Positions 26,568 through 34,488 of a stretch of 64,000 bases of DNA are shown piece by piece. Positions within the stretch are counted from its first letter, which is position 1; every line of letters starts with the position of its first letter. Origin of the DNA: an uncultured Litoreibacter sp. (GTDB taxonomy: Bacteria; Pseudomonadota; Alphaproteobacteria; Rhodobacterales; Rhodobacteraceae); assembly GCA_947492995.1 (NCBI GenBank), contig CANLOU010000008.1, forward strand, positions 1 through 64,000. Direction: 5' to 3'. Made by a program: the position numbers and the translations under genes. The notes beneath the pieces are model-generated. The model saw only the letters and a list, made by a program, of their open reading frames with translations. It had not been told where the DNA came from and did no database searches.

Positions 26568-27755
26568 TTAACCAGTGCTGCCGCCGATATTGGTGCTGCT
26601 GCCGGTGCCGCGTGCGGTGGCGGAGGCAAGCGTCTCGCGCAGCTCTTTCTCCATATTGTCGAGCTTGTCTTCGGCTTCGGCCCGCTTGCGTTTGCCTTCG
26701 TCGGCGATTTCCAGGCTCTCGTTGATGGTCGCGACCAGATCGTCATTGGCTTGCTGCACCGCTTCGATGTCGAAGACGCCGCGTTCCATTTCCTCGCGGA
26801 TGGACTTGTTGGCCATGCGCAGGTTTTCGGCGTTGGATTTCAGCAGCTCGTTGGTCAGGTCGTTGGCGTCGCGCACAGCCACGGCGGCCTCGGCAGAGCG
26901 TTGGATGGTCAGTGCTTGCGCCAGTTGGGTTTCCCAAAGCGGCACGGTGTTGACCAGCGTGGAATTGATCTTGGTCACCAGCGATTTGTCGTTTTCCTGC
27001 ACCAGCCGGATGGAGGGCAGGGATTGCATCGTCACCTGACGCGTCAGCTTCAGATCGTGGACGCGGCGTTCCAGATCGTCGCGCGCGGCGCGCAGGTCAC
27101 GCAGTTCCTGCGCTTTCATAACCTTCTGATCTTCTGGCGCTTTCTCGACCTCTGCCTCTTTGGCGGGAATGTCAGTCGCGTCAATCTCAGCGACTTTCTC
27201 TTCGCCCGCGGTGATGTAGAGCGCCAGCTCGTTGTAGAAATCCAGGGTGCGTTCATACAGGATATCGAGCGACTTGATGTCCTTCAGCAGGACATGCTCG
27301 TGGGCCAGAAGATCGTCGGTGATTTTGTCGATCTGGCCTTGCACGGTTTCATATTTCGCCATGAACATCGCGGCGGGCTTGGCTTTGCCAAGCAGCTTTT
27401 CCCACCAGCTGCGTTTGCGGTTGGGGTTCAGTTCCGAGACCGAAAAACCGCGGATAGTGGTGACTATGTCGCGCAGCGAATTGCCGGCGGGGCCGACATC
27501 TTTGTTTTTCACATCGGCCAGCATGGATTGGCTGATTTCCTGCAAACCGGCCTGCGCGTTCGACCCGAATGACACGATGGAATTCGTGTCGGTCATGTCG
27601 ATTTCTTCCATCCGCTTGCGGATTTCTGCAGCGACGGGAGCGTCTGCCTTGGCGAGCGGCACAAGGTCGGTGGAGGGCTCTGCCAAGACCACGGCGTTTA
27701 CCTCGTCCAGCAAGCCGATAGAGGCTTGGGCCTTCTCGCGAATTTCTACTGACAT
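26568..27755 (-). CDS. TelA/KlaA toxic anion resistance family protein
   Basis: A 395-residue, highly helical, charged protein of the TelA (toxic anion resistance) family. Features are NSIVSFGSNAQAGLQEISQS, the LRDIVTTIRGFSVSELNP region before a KRSWWEKLLGK stretch, long coiled-coil segments around residues 125-250, and QSLPSIRLVQENDKSLVTKI. It ends in a Gly/Ser/Thr-rich tail. TelA proteins are linked to tellurite tolerance and cell-envelope stress without a clear mechanism. XpaC upstream, DUF2927 and SPFH downstream: a known kind of association. Confidence 0.93.
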   Translation of the reverse strand: MSVEIREKAQASIGLLDEVNAVVLAEPSTDLVPLAKADAPVAAEIRKRMEEIDMTDTNSIVSFGSNAQAGLQEISQSMLADVKNKDVGPAGNSLRDIVTTIRGFSVSELNPNRKRSWWEKLLGKAKPAAMFMAKYETVQGQIDKITDDLLAHEHVLLKDIKSLDILYERTLDFYNELALYITAGEEKVAEIDATDIPAKEAEVEKAPEDQKVMKAQELRDLRAARDDLERRVHDLKLTRQVTMQSLPSIRLVQENDKSLVTKINSTLVNTVPLWETQLAQALTIQRSAEAAVAVRDANDLTNELLKSNAENLRMANKSIREEMERGVFDIEAVQQANDDLVATINESLEIADEGKRKRAEAEDKLDNMEKELRETLASATARGTGSSTNIGGSTG

Positions 27756-27779
27756 GTCTTTCCTCCTGTGTCCGCGTGG

Positions 27780-28646
27780 TTAACGCGGCGTGATACCTTC
27801 GCGCTGCAGCCGGTCGCGCAGCACGTCTATTTCGATGCTCAGATCATCCTGGCTGTTAACCAAGAGCTTCTGGGTTTTCGCGGTGAAATTGCCTTCTAAA
27901 TCGTCCAGCAGCGCGGTGTAGTCATCCTTGGCTTCCGCATTTGGATTGCGCGATGTCAGATCGACATATTTGGTTGTCGCGTCGCGCGCGCCTTGTAGGT
28001 AGACGCCAAGATATTTGCGCGCGGCTGTCAAGTCGCGGGGATCGTTTTCGACGGTGCGAAACATCTCCCGGGCCGTGGCTTGAAACGTATCGACCCGCGC
28101 GATCAGCACGCGGTCTTTTGTTGTCGCGATGCTTGTTTTCATGGCGATGAGATGGCGTTCGGCCTCGTCCACGGCTTTTGCGACGCGGTCGGTCTGGAAC
28201 TCATCCACCCCTTCGACGGTCTTGTTTGCCATTGGGTCAAACCCGAATGCCGTGATGTGCAAGGCGGCGGCAATAACGCCGTAAAGAACGCCATTTATCA
28301 AACCGCCGTCAAACGTTGCGATGCCGACGCCAGCACCCGTCAGGATCGCGCCAAACAGCTTGCGTGGGATGGCGGGGCGGCGCGAAATTGTGCGGGCGTT
28401 ATAGGCCTCTTCGGCCTCCAACCCTTCGCGGGTTAACCATGCGGCCAAGGCGATGGATGCGAAGGCAATAAGGTTAAATGCAAGCCCTGTCGGGCCTGCG
28501 CCGAAGGCCGTGATAAGCAGCGGCACGGCAGCAAGTCCAAGGAACACGGCCCGGGAACGGCCCTTTTGCGGGCGGGCCTGGCGTAGCGTGCCTTTCTTGG
28601 ATGACTGGACGTCGGGGCTGTGCGCGCCCCCGTAGCGTTGGGCCAT
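27780..28646 (-). CDS. XpaC-like (5-bromo-4-chloroindolyl phosphate hydrolysis) family protein
   Basis: A 288-residue protein with a basic N-terminus, two hydrophobic segments (about residues 35-70) and a further pair with AILTGAGVGIATFDGGLINGVLYG near residue 110, then a long helical cytoplasmic domain to the C-terminus (DRVLIARVDTFQATAREMFRTVENDP). This is the XpaC family layout; XpaC genes are normally paired with TelA, as here. The name refers to an indirect phenotype, and no phosphatase motif is visible. Its ATG overlaps the stop of a 26-codon ORF upstream. Confidence 0.82.
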   Translation of the reverse strand: MAQRYGGAHSPDVQSSKKGTLRQARPQKGRSRAVFLGLAAVPLLITAFGAGPTGLAFNLIAFASIALAAWLTREGLEAEEAYNARTISRRPAIPRKLFGAILTGAGVGIATFDGGLINGVLYGVIAAALHITAFGFDPMANKTVEGVDEFQTDRVAKAVDEAERHLIAMKTSIATTKDRVLIARVDTFQATAREMFRTVENDPRDLTAARKYLGVYLQGARDATTKYVDLTSRNPNAEAKDDYTALLDDLEGNFTAKTQKLLVNSQDDLSIEIDVLRDRLQREGITPR

Positions 28647-28726
28647 CAGATAGCTCCGACGGAGGCCATGACGACCAAGACCAGTAGGACCGCGTAGGCC
28701 ATTTTTTGTATCATGCCGAAGGACAT
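28646..28726 (-). CDS. 26-residue membrane peptide
   Basis: A 26-codon ORF on the minus strand with ATG at 28726 and a purine-rich GTGGGGAA site upstream. After MSFGMIQKM the peptide is one uninterrupted hydrophobic helix (AYAVLLVLVVMASVGAI). Its TGA shares a base with the XpaC ATG, a coupling arrangement that random ORFs rarely show. It would be a single-span inner membrane peptide encoded between TerC and XpaC. I know no named family. Confidence 0.6.
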   Translation of the reverse strand: MSFGMIQKMAYAVLLVLVVMASVGAI

Positions 28727-28801
28727 GTGTTCCCCACTCGCTGTGACTTGCGCGCTAGATATAAGGTGTCGGTGCCGCAGTTACCAGAAATTCGGTTCAG
28801 A

Positions 28802-29647
28802 TCAGTGCGGGCTTCCTGATGCATTGGCGGCGCGCTCGGCTTCCAGTTTGCGGGCGTAGCCGGACTGGATGAACTCCACAAGGAACAGCACGATGACCGA
28901 GAAATAGAAGGTCGTCTTGGACATCGGGATCAGCGGGTAGCCGAAAATCTTGATCGCCAGATCGTCGTCATGGGCCGCGTGGGAGGCGGCGACGCCGGCT
29001 TCGCCCAGCAGCACCACACCGACAATCAGCAAGATGAAGAGGCCAAGAACCTCGTACATGCGGTTCTTTTGCAAGAAGGCTGTGACGCCGTCTGCCAGCA
29101 ACAACATGGCAAGGCCCGAGATGAAGATGGCGGCGGCAAGAACCGGGAATACTTCGGTGATGGCAATCGCAGAAAGCACTGAATCAAAGGAGAAAATCAG
29201 GTTCATGAAGACGATGAGCATCACAACTTTTGCGGCCGATTTGCCGGACTTTGCTTCCACGTCATTGCCGATATGCTGCACGGATAGCAGGTGCCCGATT
29301 TCCTTGAACGCGGTGTACATGATGAATATGCCGCCAAAAACGAAGACGCAGGTGGCGAAGTTCACGCCGCCGGTCAGGATGCCTTCCCATTCGAAAATGT
29401 AGAAGGGTTCCGTCAGCGACCCGAGCAGGCTGACCATCACAAACAGCAACACGATGCGCAGCGCCACGGCGATGATGATGCCCCAGAACCGAACCGCTTT
29501 TTGTTGAGCGACGGGCGCCCTTTGGCTTTCGATGGAGATATACAGCAAGTTATCGAAGCCCAGAACCGCCTGCAAAAAGCAAAGCATCAGCAGATTACCG
29601 AGGTTTTGGAATGTCCAAAGGTTTTCGAAATTCAGAAATTCGCCCAT
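28802..29647 (-). CDS. TerC family membrane protein
   Basis: A 281-residue integral membrane protein of the TerC family (tellurium resistance / metal homeostasis), with seven to eight helices. The family motifs GFDNLLYISIES near residue 30 and NLIFSFDSVLSAIAIT near residue 155 carry paired acidic residues in the membrane, likely metal-binding. A GTG at 29650 directly before the chosen ATG 29647 is possible. It probably starts the operon that continues with the 26-residue peptide, XpaC and TelA. Confidence 0.92.
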   Translation of the reverse strand: MGEFLNFENLWTFQNLGNLLMLCFLQAVLGFDNLLYISIESQRAPVAQQKAVRFWGIIIAVALRIVLLFVMVSLLGSLTEPFYIFEWEGILTGGVNFATCVFVFGGIFIMYTAFKEIGHLLSVQHIGNDVEAKSGKSAAKVVMLIVFMNLIFSFDSVLSAIAITEVFPVLAAAIFISGLAMLLLADGVTAFLQKNRMYEVLGLFILLIVGVVLLGEAGVAASHAAHDDDLAIKIFGYPLIPMSKTTFYFSVIVLFLVEFIQSGYARKLEAERAANASGSPH

Positions 29648-29684
29648 CACGTGGCCCTTCGCTATCAGATATTTGTTAACATAC

Positions 29685-29712
29685 CAATTACAGGAGAAAA
29701 TAACTCCGGCAA
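29685..29712 (-). promoter_or_regulatory. possible promoter of the TerC-XpaC-TelA operon
   Basis: On the minus strand TTGCCG (29707-29712) and TAATTG (29685-29690) are 16 bp apart, 37 bp before the TerC start. Three of six bases match at -10 and the match at -35 is fair. Confidence 0.4.
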
Positions 29713-29729
29713 GGTGACGATGTCAGTTT

Positions 29730-30542
29730 TTAGCCCCGTGTTGGTGGCTTGCCGCGGCGTTGGGGCGGCTTTTTCTTGGGGCGGGGGGCGGCGTCTGGTT
29801 CGGCGATGCCAAGCTGGTCGCGCAGGACGCGGGATTTGACTTCCTCGACCTCGCCTTGCTTCAATTCATTCAGGCGAAACGGGCCATAGCTGACGCGGAT
29901 CAGGCGGTTCACCTTGAGGCCGACCTCTTCCATGGCGCGGCGGATTTCGCGGTTTTTGCCTTCGCGCAGCCCCACCGTCAGCCACGCGTTTGCGCCTTGT
30001 TGGCGGTCGAGCGTGACCTCCATCGGCTGAAAGCGCTCGCCCTCGGATGTGACGCCTTTTCTGAGTGGTTCCAAGGTCTTATCCTCGGGACGCCCGTTGA
30101 CGCGGACGCGGTATTTGCGCAGCCAGCCGGTGGAGGGGAGCTCTAATTGGCGCTTCAACCCGCCGTCATTGGTCAAAAGCAGCAGGCCCTCGGAATTGAT
30201 GTCGAGGCGGCCGACGGAGATGACGCGGGGCATATGGTCGGGCAGGGCGTCGAAAACGGTCTCGCGGCCCTTCTCGTCCTTCTCGGATGTGACGAGGCCA
30301 ATGGGCTTGTTGTAGAGCCACATGCGGGGGCGGTCGGGGGTGCCTATCTCTTTGCCATCAAAGGTTATTTTGTCATCTGGGGTGACGTTCAGGGCAGGGC
30401 TGTCGATGACCTTGCCGTTGACGGTGACGCGGCCTGCGGCGATCAGGGCCTCGGACCCACGGCGCGAGGCGATACCTGCGCGGGCAAGGACTTTGGCGAT
30501 GCGGTCGCCGGCGGGGGTCTTGGGGGGTGATTTGTCAGACAT
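29730..30542 (-). CDS. RsuA/RluB-type pseudouridine synthase
   Basis: A 270-residue pseudouridine synthase acting on rRNA. An S4-like domain occupies residues about 10-60 (RIAKVLARAGIASRRGSEAL, GRVTVNGKVI). The catalytic Asp is in VGRLDINSEGLLLLTNDG, and EGKNREIRRAMEEVGLKVNRL is the conserved basic motif. A Lys/Pro/Arg-rich tail ends the protein. It most resembles RluB, which modifies 23S rRNA, but RsuA or RluF specificity cannot be excluded from sequence. It lies 82 bp before TerC on the same strand and is divergent from tadA. Confidence 0.9.
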   Translation of the reverse strand: MSDKSPPKTPAGDRIAKVLARAGIASRRGSEALIAAGRVTVNGKVIDSPALNVTPDDKITFDGKEIGTPDRPRMWLYNKPIGLVTSEKDEKGRETVFDALPDHMPRVISVGRLDINSEGLLLLTNDGGLKRQLELPSTGWLRKYRVRVNGRPEDKTLEPLRKGVTSEGERFQPMEVTLDRQQGANAWLTVGLREGKNREIRRAMEEVGLKVNRLIRVSYGPFRLNELKQGEVEEVKSRVLRDQLGIAEPDAAPRPKKKPPQRRGKPPTRG

Positions 30543-30615
30543 TGCAGGGGTTTAGCGGGTTGGCGCGCCTAGGGAAAGGCTTTGCGTTAAGCCGTTGATT
30601 TGGTTAGGGAAGATC

Positions 30616-31071
30616 ATGGAATTCACGTCTCATATGGATATTGCGCTGGCGGAGGCGCGCGCGGCGGCGGCACGTGGCGAAGTGCCGGTGGGCGCGGTTG
30701 TCATTGGGCCGGACGGAGAGGTCCTGGCGCGGGCTGGAAACCGTGTGCTGGAGGGGCATAATCCGGCAGGACATGCGGAGGTTCTGGCCATTCAGGAAGC
30801 CTGCAAAACCCTGCAATCTGAACGGCTTACGGGGTGTTCGATCTATGTAACGCTGGAGCCATGTGCCATGTGCGCGGGCCTGATTTCGCAGGCGCGGATC
30901 GCGCGGGTTTACTATGGGGCGAGCGATCCCAAATCGGGGGGCGTTGCTCAAGGCGCGCGGGTGTTTGAGCAGGCGCAGAGCCATCACACCCCAGAGGTCT
31001 ATGACGGCATTTGCGAGGCCGAGTCGGCGGCGTTATTGCGGGCATTCTTTGCCGCGAAACGGGCGCGTTAA
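30616..31071 (+). CDS. tadA: tRNA-specific adenosine deaminase
   Basis: TadA converts A34 to inosine in tRNA-Arg(ACG). The 151-residue protein has the zinc deaminase motifs NPAGHAEVLAI (His and the proton-shuttling Glu) and EPCAMCAGLISQARI (two Cys ligands), plus GAVVIGPDGEVLARAGN. The start ATG 30616 fits the family better than the non-ATG extension to 30595. It is a single gene, with an unusual repeat-rich gap after its stop. Confidence 0.95.
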   Translation: MEFTSHMDIALAEARAAAARGEVPVGAVVIGPDGEVLARAGNRVLEGHNPAGHAEVLAIQEACKTLQSERLTGCSIYVTLEPCAMCAGLISQARIARVYYGASDPKSGGVAQGARVFEQAQSHHTPEVYDGICEAESAALLRAFFAAKRAR

Positions 31072-31088
31072 CCAATTCATAGGGCAAT

Positions 31089-31121
31089 GTGTATTTGATA
31101 TGTATTTCATGTGTATTCCAT
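31089..31121 (+). repeat. three 11-bp tandem repeats
   Basis: GTGTATTTGAT, ATGTATTTCAT and GTGTATTCCAT follow each other without gaps (31089-31099, 31100-31110, 31111-31121), differing at two or three positions. The 11-bp period puts equivalent bases on nearly the same face of the helix, as in multi-copy operator sites. They begin 17 bp after the tadA stop. Confidence 0.8.
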
Positions 31122-31270
31122 GCGCATGAGTTTGCGCAGACCCAAAAATCGTTAACGCCGCGTGGCAGAAGGGGCACGGTTTTGCTTGCCCCTAGGGAAA
31201 CCCCTTTGACCCGAATCGAGGGGTCGGGTATTCGCCCGTCACTGCAACACCAAACCCAAGGAGGCCGATC

Positions 31271-31351
31271 ATGACTCATAATCCATCACGCGAAGCCCTT
31301 TGGTCAGGTATGCAGGTGGCGTTTGTGCCGCTGGGACGTGCGGCCAGCTAG
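31271..31351 (+). CDS. possible 26-residue peptide
   Basis: An ATG at 31271 lies four bases after a GGAGG core within CCAAGGAGGCC, one of the best ribosome sites in the window. It opens 26 codons ending in TAG. The peptide begins MTHNPSREALWSGMQ and ends VAFVPLGRAAS; it is neither strongly hydrophobic nor strongly charged. It could be a leader peptide or a true small protein. No homologue is recognised. Confidence 0.45.
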   Translation: MTHNPSREALWSGMQVAFVPLGRAAS

Positions 31352-31510
31352 GCGTCACCCCACCATACTCAGCCAACCGCTGAGTCCTTTCCAAACCAAC
31401 CAAACCGACCCGGCCAAAACCACGCGCGATTTGCATCCGCATTTTGGCTTTGGGCAATTTCAACCAATAGGGAACCGGCATGGCTTTTGGCCACCGGTCG
31501 AGTGAACGAT

Positions 31511-31786
31511 ATGAATGCACTGCCATTGAAGCCACAAACCCCGCTGAGCGAGGTCGTTGATGATCTTGTTGCCGACTTCGGTGCGAAGCGGGTCTTACTT
31601 GCCCTTGTTGCGAGGTTGATTACGCGGACAAGACCCCCCGATACCACCGGGCTGCCATCCTTGCATGCGCAGCCCGGGGTGGAGGACCTGCCCGACGCCG
31701 TGCGGGCCGATATTGGGCTGCCGCCCAAAGAGAAGCGGGTGCAGCCGGATTTGCTTGCGGGCTACGTCTCGCGGCATTGGTTGTAG
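31511..31786 (+). CDS. hypothetical protein
   Basis: A 91-residue ORF from ATG 31511, ending seven bases before a palindromic terminator. The product has a helical N-terminal half (LSEVVDDLVADFGAKRVLLALVARLI) and a C-terminal half with LPDAVRADIGLPPKEK and a Trp near the end. Codon use matches the neighbours. It has no signal peptide or membrane helix. I do not recognise the family. Its own terminator implies an independent transcript. Confidence 0.7.
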   Translation: MNALPLKPQTPLSEVVDDLVADFGAKRVLLALVARLITRTRPPDTTGLPSLHAQPGVEDLPDAVRADIGLPPKEKRVQPDLLAGYVSRHWL

Positions 31787-31792
31787 AAGTGT

Positions 31793-31812
31793 CGGGCACC
31801 CGCGGGTGCCCG
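31793..31812 (+). terminator. palindromic terminator
   Basis: CGGGCACCCGCGGGTGCCCG is a perfect 20-bp palindrome followed by GCTCTTTGTTTT. It would end transcription of the 91-residue gene. It directly precedes copy 2 of the hairpin element. Confidence 0.75.
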
Positions 31813-31820
31813 GCTCTTTG

Positions 31821-31893
31821 TTTTGCGTTCTTTCAGGAGCTTTGCTCCTGAGCCACGCGGGCAAAACCTCAGGATATTTTTGAACATGGGAAG
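31821..31893 (+). repeat. dispersed hairpin element, copy 2
   Basis: Same layout as at 2154: TTTTGCGTTCTT, an 8-bp stem TCAGGAGC/GCTCCTGA (31833-31840 with 31844-31851) around TTT, GCCACGCGGGCAAAA, and the tail AGGATATTTTTGAACATGGG then AAG. It lies 72 bp before gatC. The stem sequence differs from the other copies, but every pair is kept. Confidence 0.85.
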
Positions 31894-31965
31894 CGGCGGA
31901 GAGCGGCACTTGAAGCGGCGTGATGTGGGGGGTAAACGGGACGGTGACTTTATCGGAGATGTTTC

Positions 31966-32253
31966 ATGTCGATTGACACCAAAACCGCCGGGCGCGTGGC
32001 GAAACTTGCCCGCATTGCCGTCCCTGAGAGCGCGTTGCCAACGCTGGCCGACGAGTTGAACGGCATTTTGGCTTTTATGGAGCAATTGAACGAGGTGGAT
32101 GTTGAGGGCGTAGAGCCGATGACATCGGTGACCCCGCAGCGCCTGAAGCGGCGTGAGGATGTTGTGACGGACGGCTCCCAGCAAGAGGCGGTTCTGGCCA
32201 ATGCGCCGGATGCGCGGGAAGGGTTTTTTGCAGTGCCGAAGGTGGTGGAATAA
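31966..32253 (+). CDS. gatC: Asp/Glu-tRNA(Asn/Gln) amidotransferase subunit C
   Basis: GatC stabilises the GatCAB complex that converts misacylated Glu-tRNA(Gln) and Asp-tRNA(Asn) to the amidated forms. The 95-residue product has the full family pattern: [73 protein letters not shown]. Its TAA overlaps the gatA ATG by one base (TAATG). gatB is not in the window. Confidence 0.97.
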   Translation: MSIDTKTAGRVAKLARIAVPESALPTLADELNGILAFMEQLNEVDVEGVEPMTSVTPQRLKRREDVVTDGSQQEAVLANAPDAREGFFAVPKVVE

Positions 32254-33734
32254 TGGGCGAGCTCTCAAAACTGACGATTGCCGAGGCCCGCGACGGGATG
32301 CGCGCGGGCGCGTTTACATCTGTGGATGTGACCAAGGATTGTTTGGCCGAGATCGAAGGGGCAGGCGCGTTGAACGCCTTTGTGCACCACACACCCGAGA
32401 TTGCCCTGGATCAGGCGGCGGCCGCAGATGCGCGGATTGCGGGCGGCGACGCGCCTGCGATGTGCGGCGTGCCTTTGGGGATCAAGGATTTGTTTGCGAC
32501 CCGCGGCGTGGCGACACAGGCGGCGTCGTCCATCCTGAACGGGTTCAAGCCGGAATATGAAAGCACCATCACCCAGCAATTGTGGGATGCGGGCAGCGTG
32601 ATGCTGGGCAAGCTGAACATGGACCAGTTCGCGATGGGCTCGTCAAACGAGACATCGTGTTATGGCGACGTGGTGAACCCCTGGAAGATTGACGCGCGCA
32701 ATTTGACGCCGGGCGGGTCCTCGGGCGGGTCGGCCTCGGCGGTGGCGGGTGATTTATGTCTGGCGGCGACCGGGACCGATACGGGCGGGTCGATCCGCCA
32801 GCCTGCGGCCTTTGCGGGGATTGTGGGGATCAAGCCGACCTATGGGCGGTGTTCGCGCTGGGGCGTGGTGGCCTTTGCCTCCTCGCTGGACCAAGCTGGC
32901 CCGATGACCAAATCGGTGCGCGACGCGGCGATCATGTTGGAGGCCATGTCGGGCCATGACCCCAAGGATTCGACATCTGCCGAGCTGGCCGTGCCGGATT
33001 TCGAGGCGGCGTTGACAGGCGACATTCGCGGCAAGAAGATCGGCATCCCCGCGGAGTACCGTCTGGACGGCATGCCGCAGGAAATTGAGGATCTGTGGTC
33101 GCAAGGCATTGCGATGATGAAGGACGCAGGTGCGGAGATCGTCGACATTTCGCTGCCCCACACGAAATACGCGCTGCCCGCCTATTACGTCGTGGCCCCG
33201 GCGGAGGCGTCTTCCAATTTGGCGCGCTATGACGGGGTGCGCTTCGGGCACCGGGCCAGCCTGGCGCAGGGCGACGGCATCACCGAGATGTATGAAAAGA
33301 CCCGCGCCGAGGGGTTCGGCCCCGAAGTGCAGCGCCGCGTGATGATCGGGACCTACGTTTTGTCGGCGGGATTTTACGACGCCTATTACAACCGCGCGCG
33401 CAAGGTGCGCACGCTGATTAAGAAGGACTTTGAGGACGTGTTTGCCACCGGCGTGGACGCGATCCTGACGCCCGCGACCCCGTCCGCGGCCTTTGGCCTG
33501 GGTGAGATGAAAGACGCCGACCCCGTTCAAATGTATTTGAACGATGTCTTTACGGTCACGGTGAACCTTGCGGGGCTGCCGGGGATTGCGGTGCCCGCAG
33601 GGCTAGACAAACAAGGGCTTCCGCTGGGGTTGCAGCTGATTGGGCGGCCTTGGGAAGAGGCCGATTTGCTGAACCACGCCTACGCGTTGGAACAGGCGGC
33701 CGGATTTGTGGCGAAACCGGAGAAATGGTGGTAA
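32253..33734 (+). CDS. gatA: Asp/Glu-tRNA(Asn/Gln) amidotransferase subunit A
   Basis: GatA is the glutaminase subunit of GatCAB, an amidase-signature enzyme. The 493-residue protein has the normal length, and the Ser-cisSer-Lys triad is visible: Lys in [13 protein letters not shown], Ser in [15 protein letters not shown] and the nucleophilic Ser in [34 protein letters not shown] is the conserved late segment. Translation is probably coupled to gatC. Confidence 0.98.
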   Translation: MGELSKLTIAEARDGMRAGAFTSVDVTKDCLAEIEGAGALNAFVHHTPEIALDQAAAADARIAGGDAPAMCGVPLGIKDLFATRGVATQAASSILNGFKPEYESTITQQLWDAGSVMLGKLNMDQFAMGSSNETSCYGDVVNPWKIDARNLTPGGSSGGSASAVAGDLCLAATGTDTGGSIRQPAAFAGIVGIKPTYGRCSRWGVVAFASSLDQAGPMTKSVRDAAIMLEAMSGHDPKDSTSAELAVPDFEAALTGDIRGKKIGIPAEYRLDGMPQEIEDLWSQGIAMMKDAGAEIVDISLPHTKYALPAYYVVAPAEASSNLARYDGVRFGHRASLAQGDGITEMYEKTRAEGFGPEVQRRVMIGTYVLSAGFYDAYYNRARKVRTLIKKDFEDVFATGVDAILTPATPSAAFGLGEMKDADPVQMYLNDVFTVTVNLAGLPGIAVPAGLDKQGLPLGLQLIGRPWEEADLLNHAYALEQAAGFVAKPEKWW

Positions 33735-33802
33735 ACCATCCCCAAGGCGCCGGTACGAGCGCCCGTGATTGAACCAGTGTTTGACCAAGTGTGAGCGGAC
33801 CC

Positions 33803-34486
33803 ATGCGTATTATTCTTCCTCTTCTGGCTGTCGTCGCGGTGGCGGCATGCGCGCCCCCTGTGCCCGACAGCGCGGCGGGCGTCGGATTTGAGAATTACGA
33901 CACCTATATTGCGCAACAGCGCGCCCGCGATCAGCAACTTCGGACCGGTGCCGCACCAGCACCAGCTGCCGCGCCCGTGGCCACCCAGCCCCAGACCGAG
34001 GCGCAGATCACCGCCGCCGCCGCCGTGGCAGCCGTGCGCCCAGCCGGGGCGGTGACGACTACGACCCCCGCCGCCGCGCGGCCTGCGAGCAATAATTCGC
34101 AAATCTCTGACGAGCAGGATTTTGGGGCCGTCTCGGCGCGCCAATCCATCGAGTCCGATGCGCAGCGCCGTGCCGCCCAGTCGGCGCAATATCAGGTTGT
34201 GCAGCCGACGGCTGTACCCTCTCGTCCGGGGGGCGGTACGCCCACCCCGATTGAGTTTGCCGTGCAGGTCCGCCACCCCGTGGGGCAAAAGACCTACACG
34301 CGGTCCCCGTTCGGGGCCAGCAAAGCGCAGGCGAACTGCGCGGCTTACGTGACGTCTGATCTGGCGCAGGACGCGTTTTTGAAGGCGGGCGGGCCAGAGC
34401 GGGACAAGCTGAAGCTGGACCCTGACGGCGACGGCTACGCCTGCGGCTGGAACCCGGCCAAATACCGCCAACTGGTGCGCAACTGA
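33803..34486 (+). CDS. lipoprotein with C-terminal excalibur domain
   Basis: A 227-residue predicted lipoprotein (lipobox AVAACAPP near residue 16) starting at ATG 33803; an in-frame GTG at 33791 is the alternative. A long Ala/Pro/Thr/Gln-rich middle (about 45-130) is probably disordered and cell-wall spanning. The C-terminus has an excalibur-like calcium module: FGASKAQANCAAYVTSD, then LDPDGDGYACGWNP, the DxDxDGxxC motif. It runs into a peptidoglycan amidase gene, which supports a wall-associated role. Confidence 0.82.
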   Translation: MRIILPLLAVVAVAACAPPVPDSAAGVGFENYDTYIAQQRARDQQLRTGAAPAPAAAPVATQPQTEAQITAAAAVAAVRPAGAVTTTTPAAARPASNNSQISDEQDFGAVSARQSIESDAQRRAAQSAQYQVVQPTAVPSRPGGGTPTPIEFAVQVRHPVGQKTYTRSPFGASKAQANCAAYVTSDLAQDAFLKAGGPERDKLKLDPDGDGYACGWNPAKYRQLVRN

Positions 34487-34488
34487 GG

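Larger units (their letters stand above)
31072..31510. other. 439-bp gap with repeats and a short ORF
   Basis: Apart from the tandem repeats at 31089-31121 and the 26-codon ORF at 31271 no gene is convincing. 31180-31240 holds several CCCCT/AGGGG runs that could pair. A minus-strand frame (31269-31535) is open, and some of its codons look protein-like, but its start and context do not support it. Confidence 0.6.

Noticed and set aside
31269-31535. 88-residue minus-strand frame after tadA
   Set aside because: Part of the translation looks protein-like (LKLPKAKMRMQIARGFGRVG), but it lacks a ribosome site, covers the 26-codon ORF, and has no operon partner. Not enough support.
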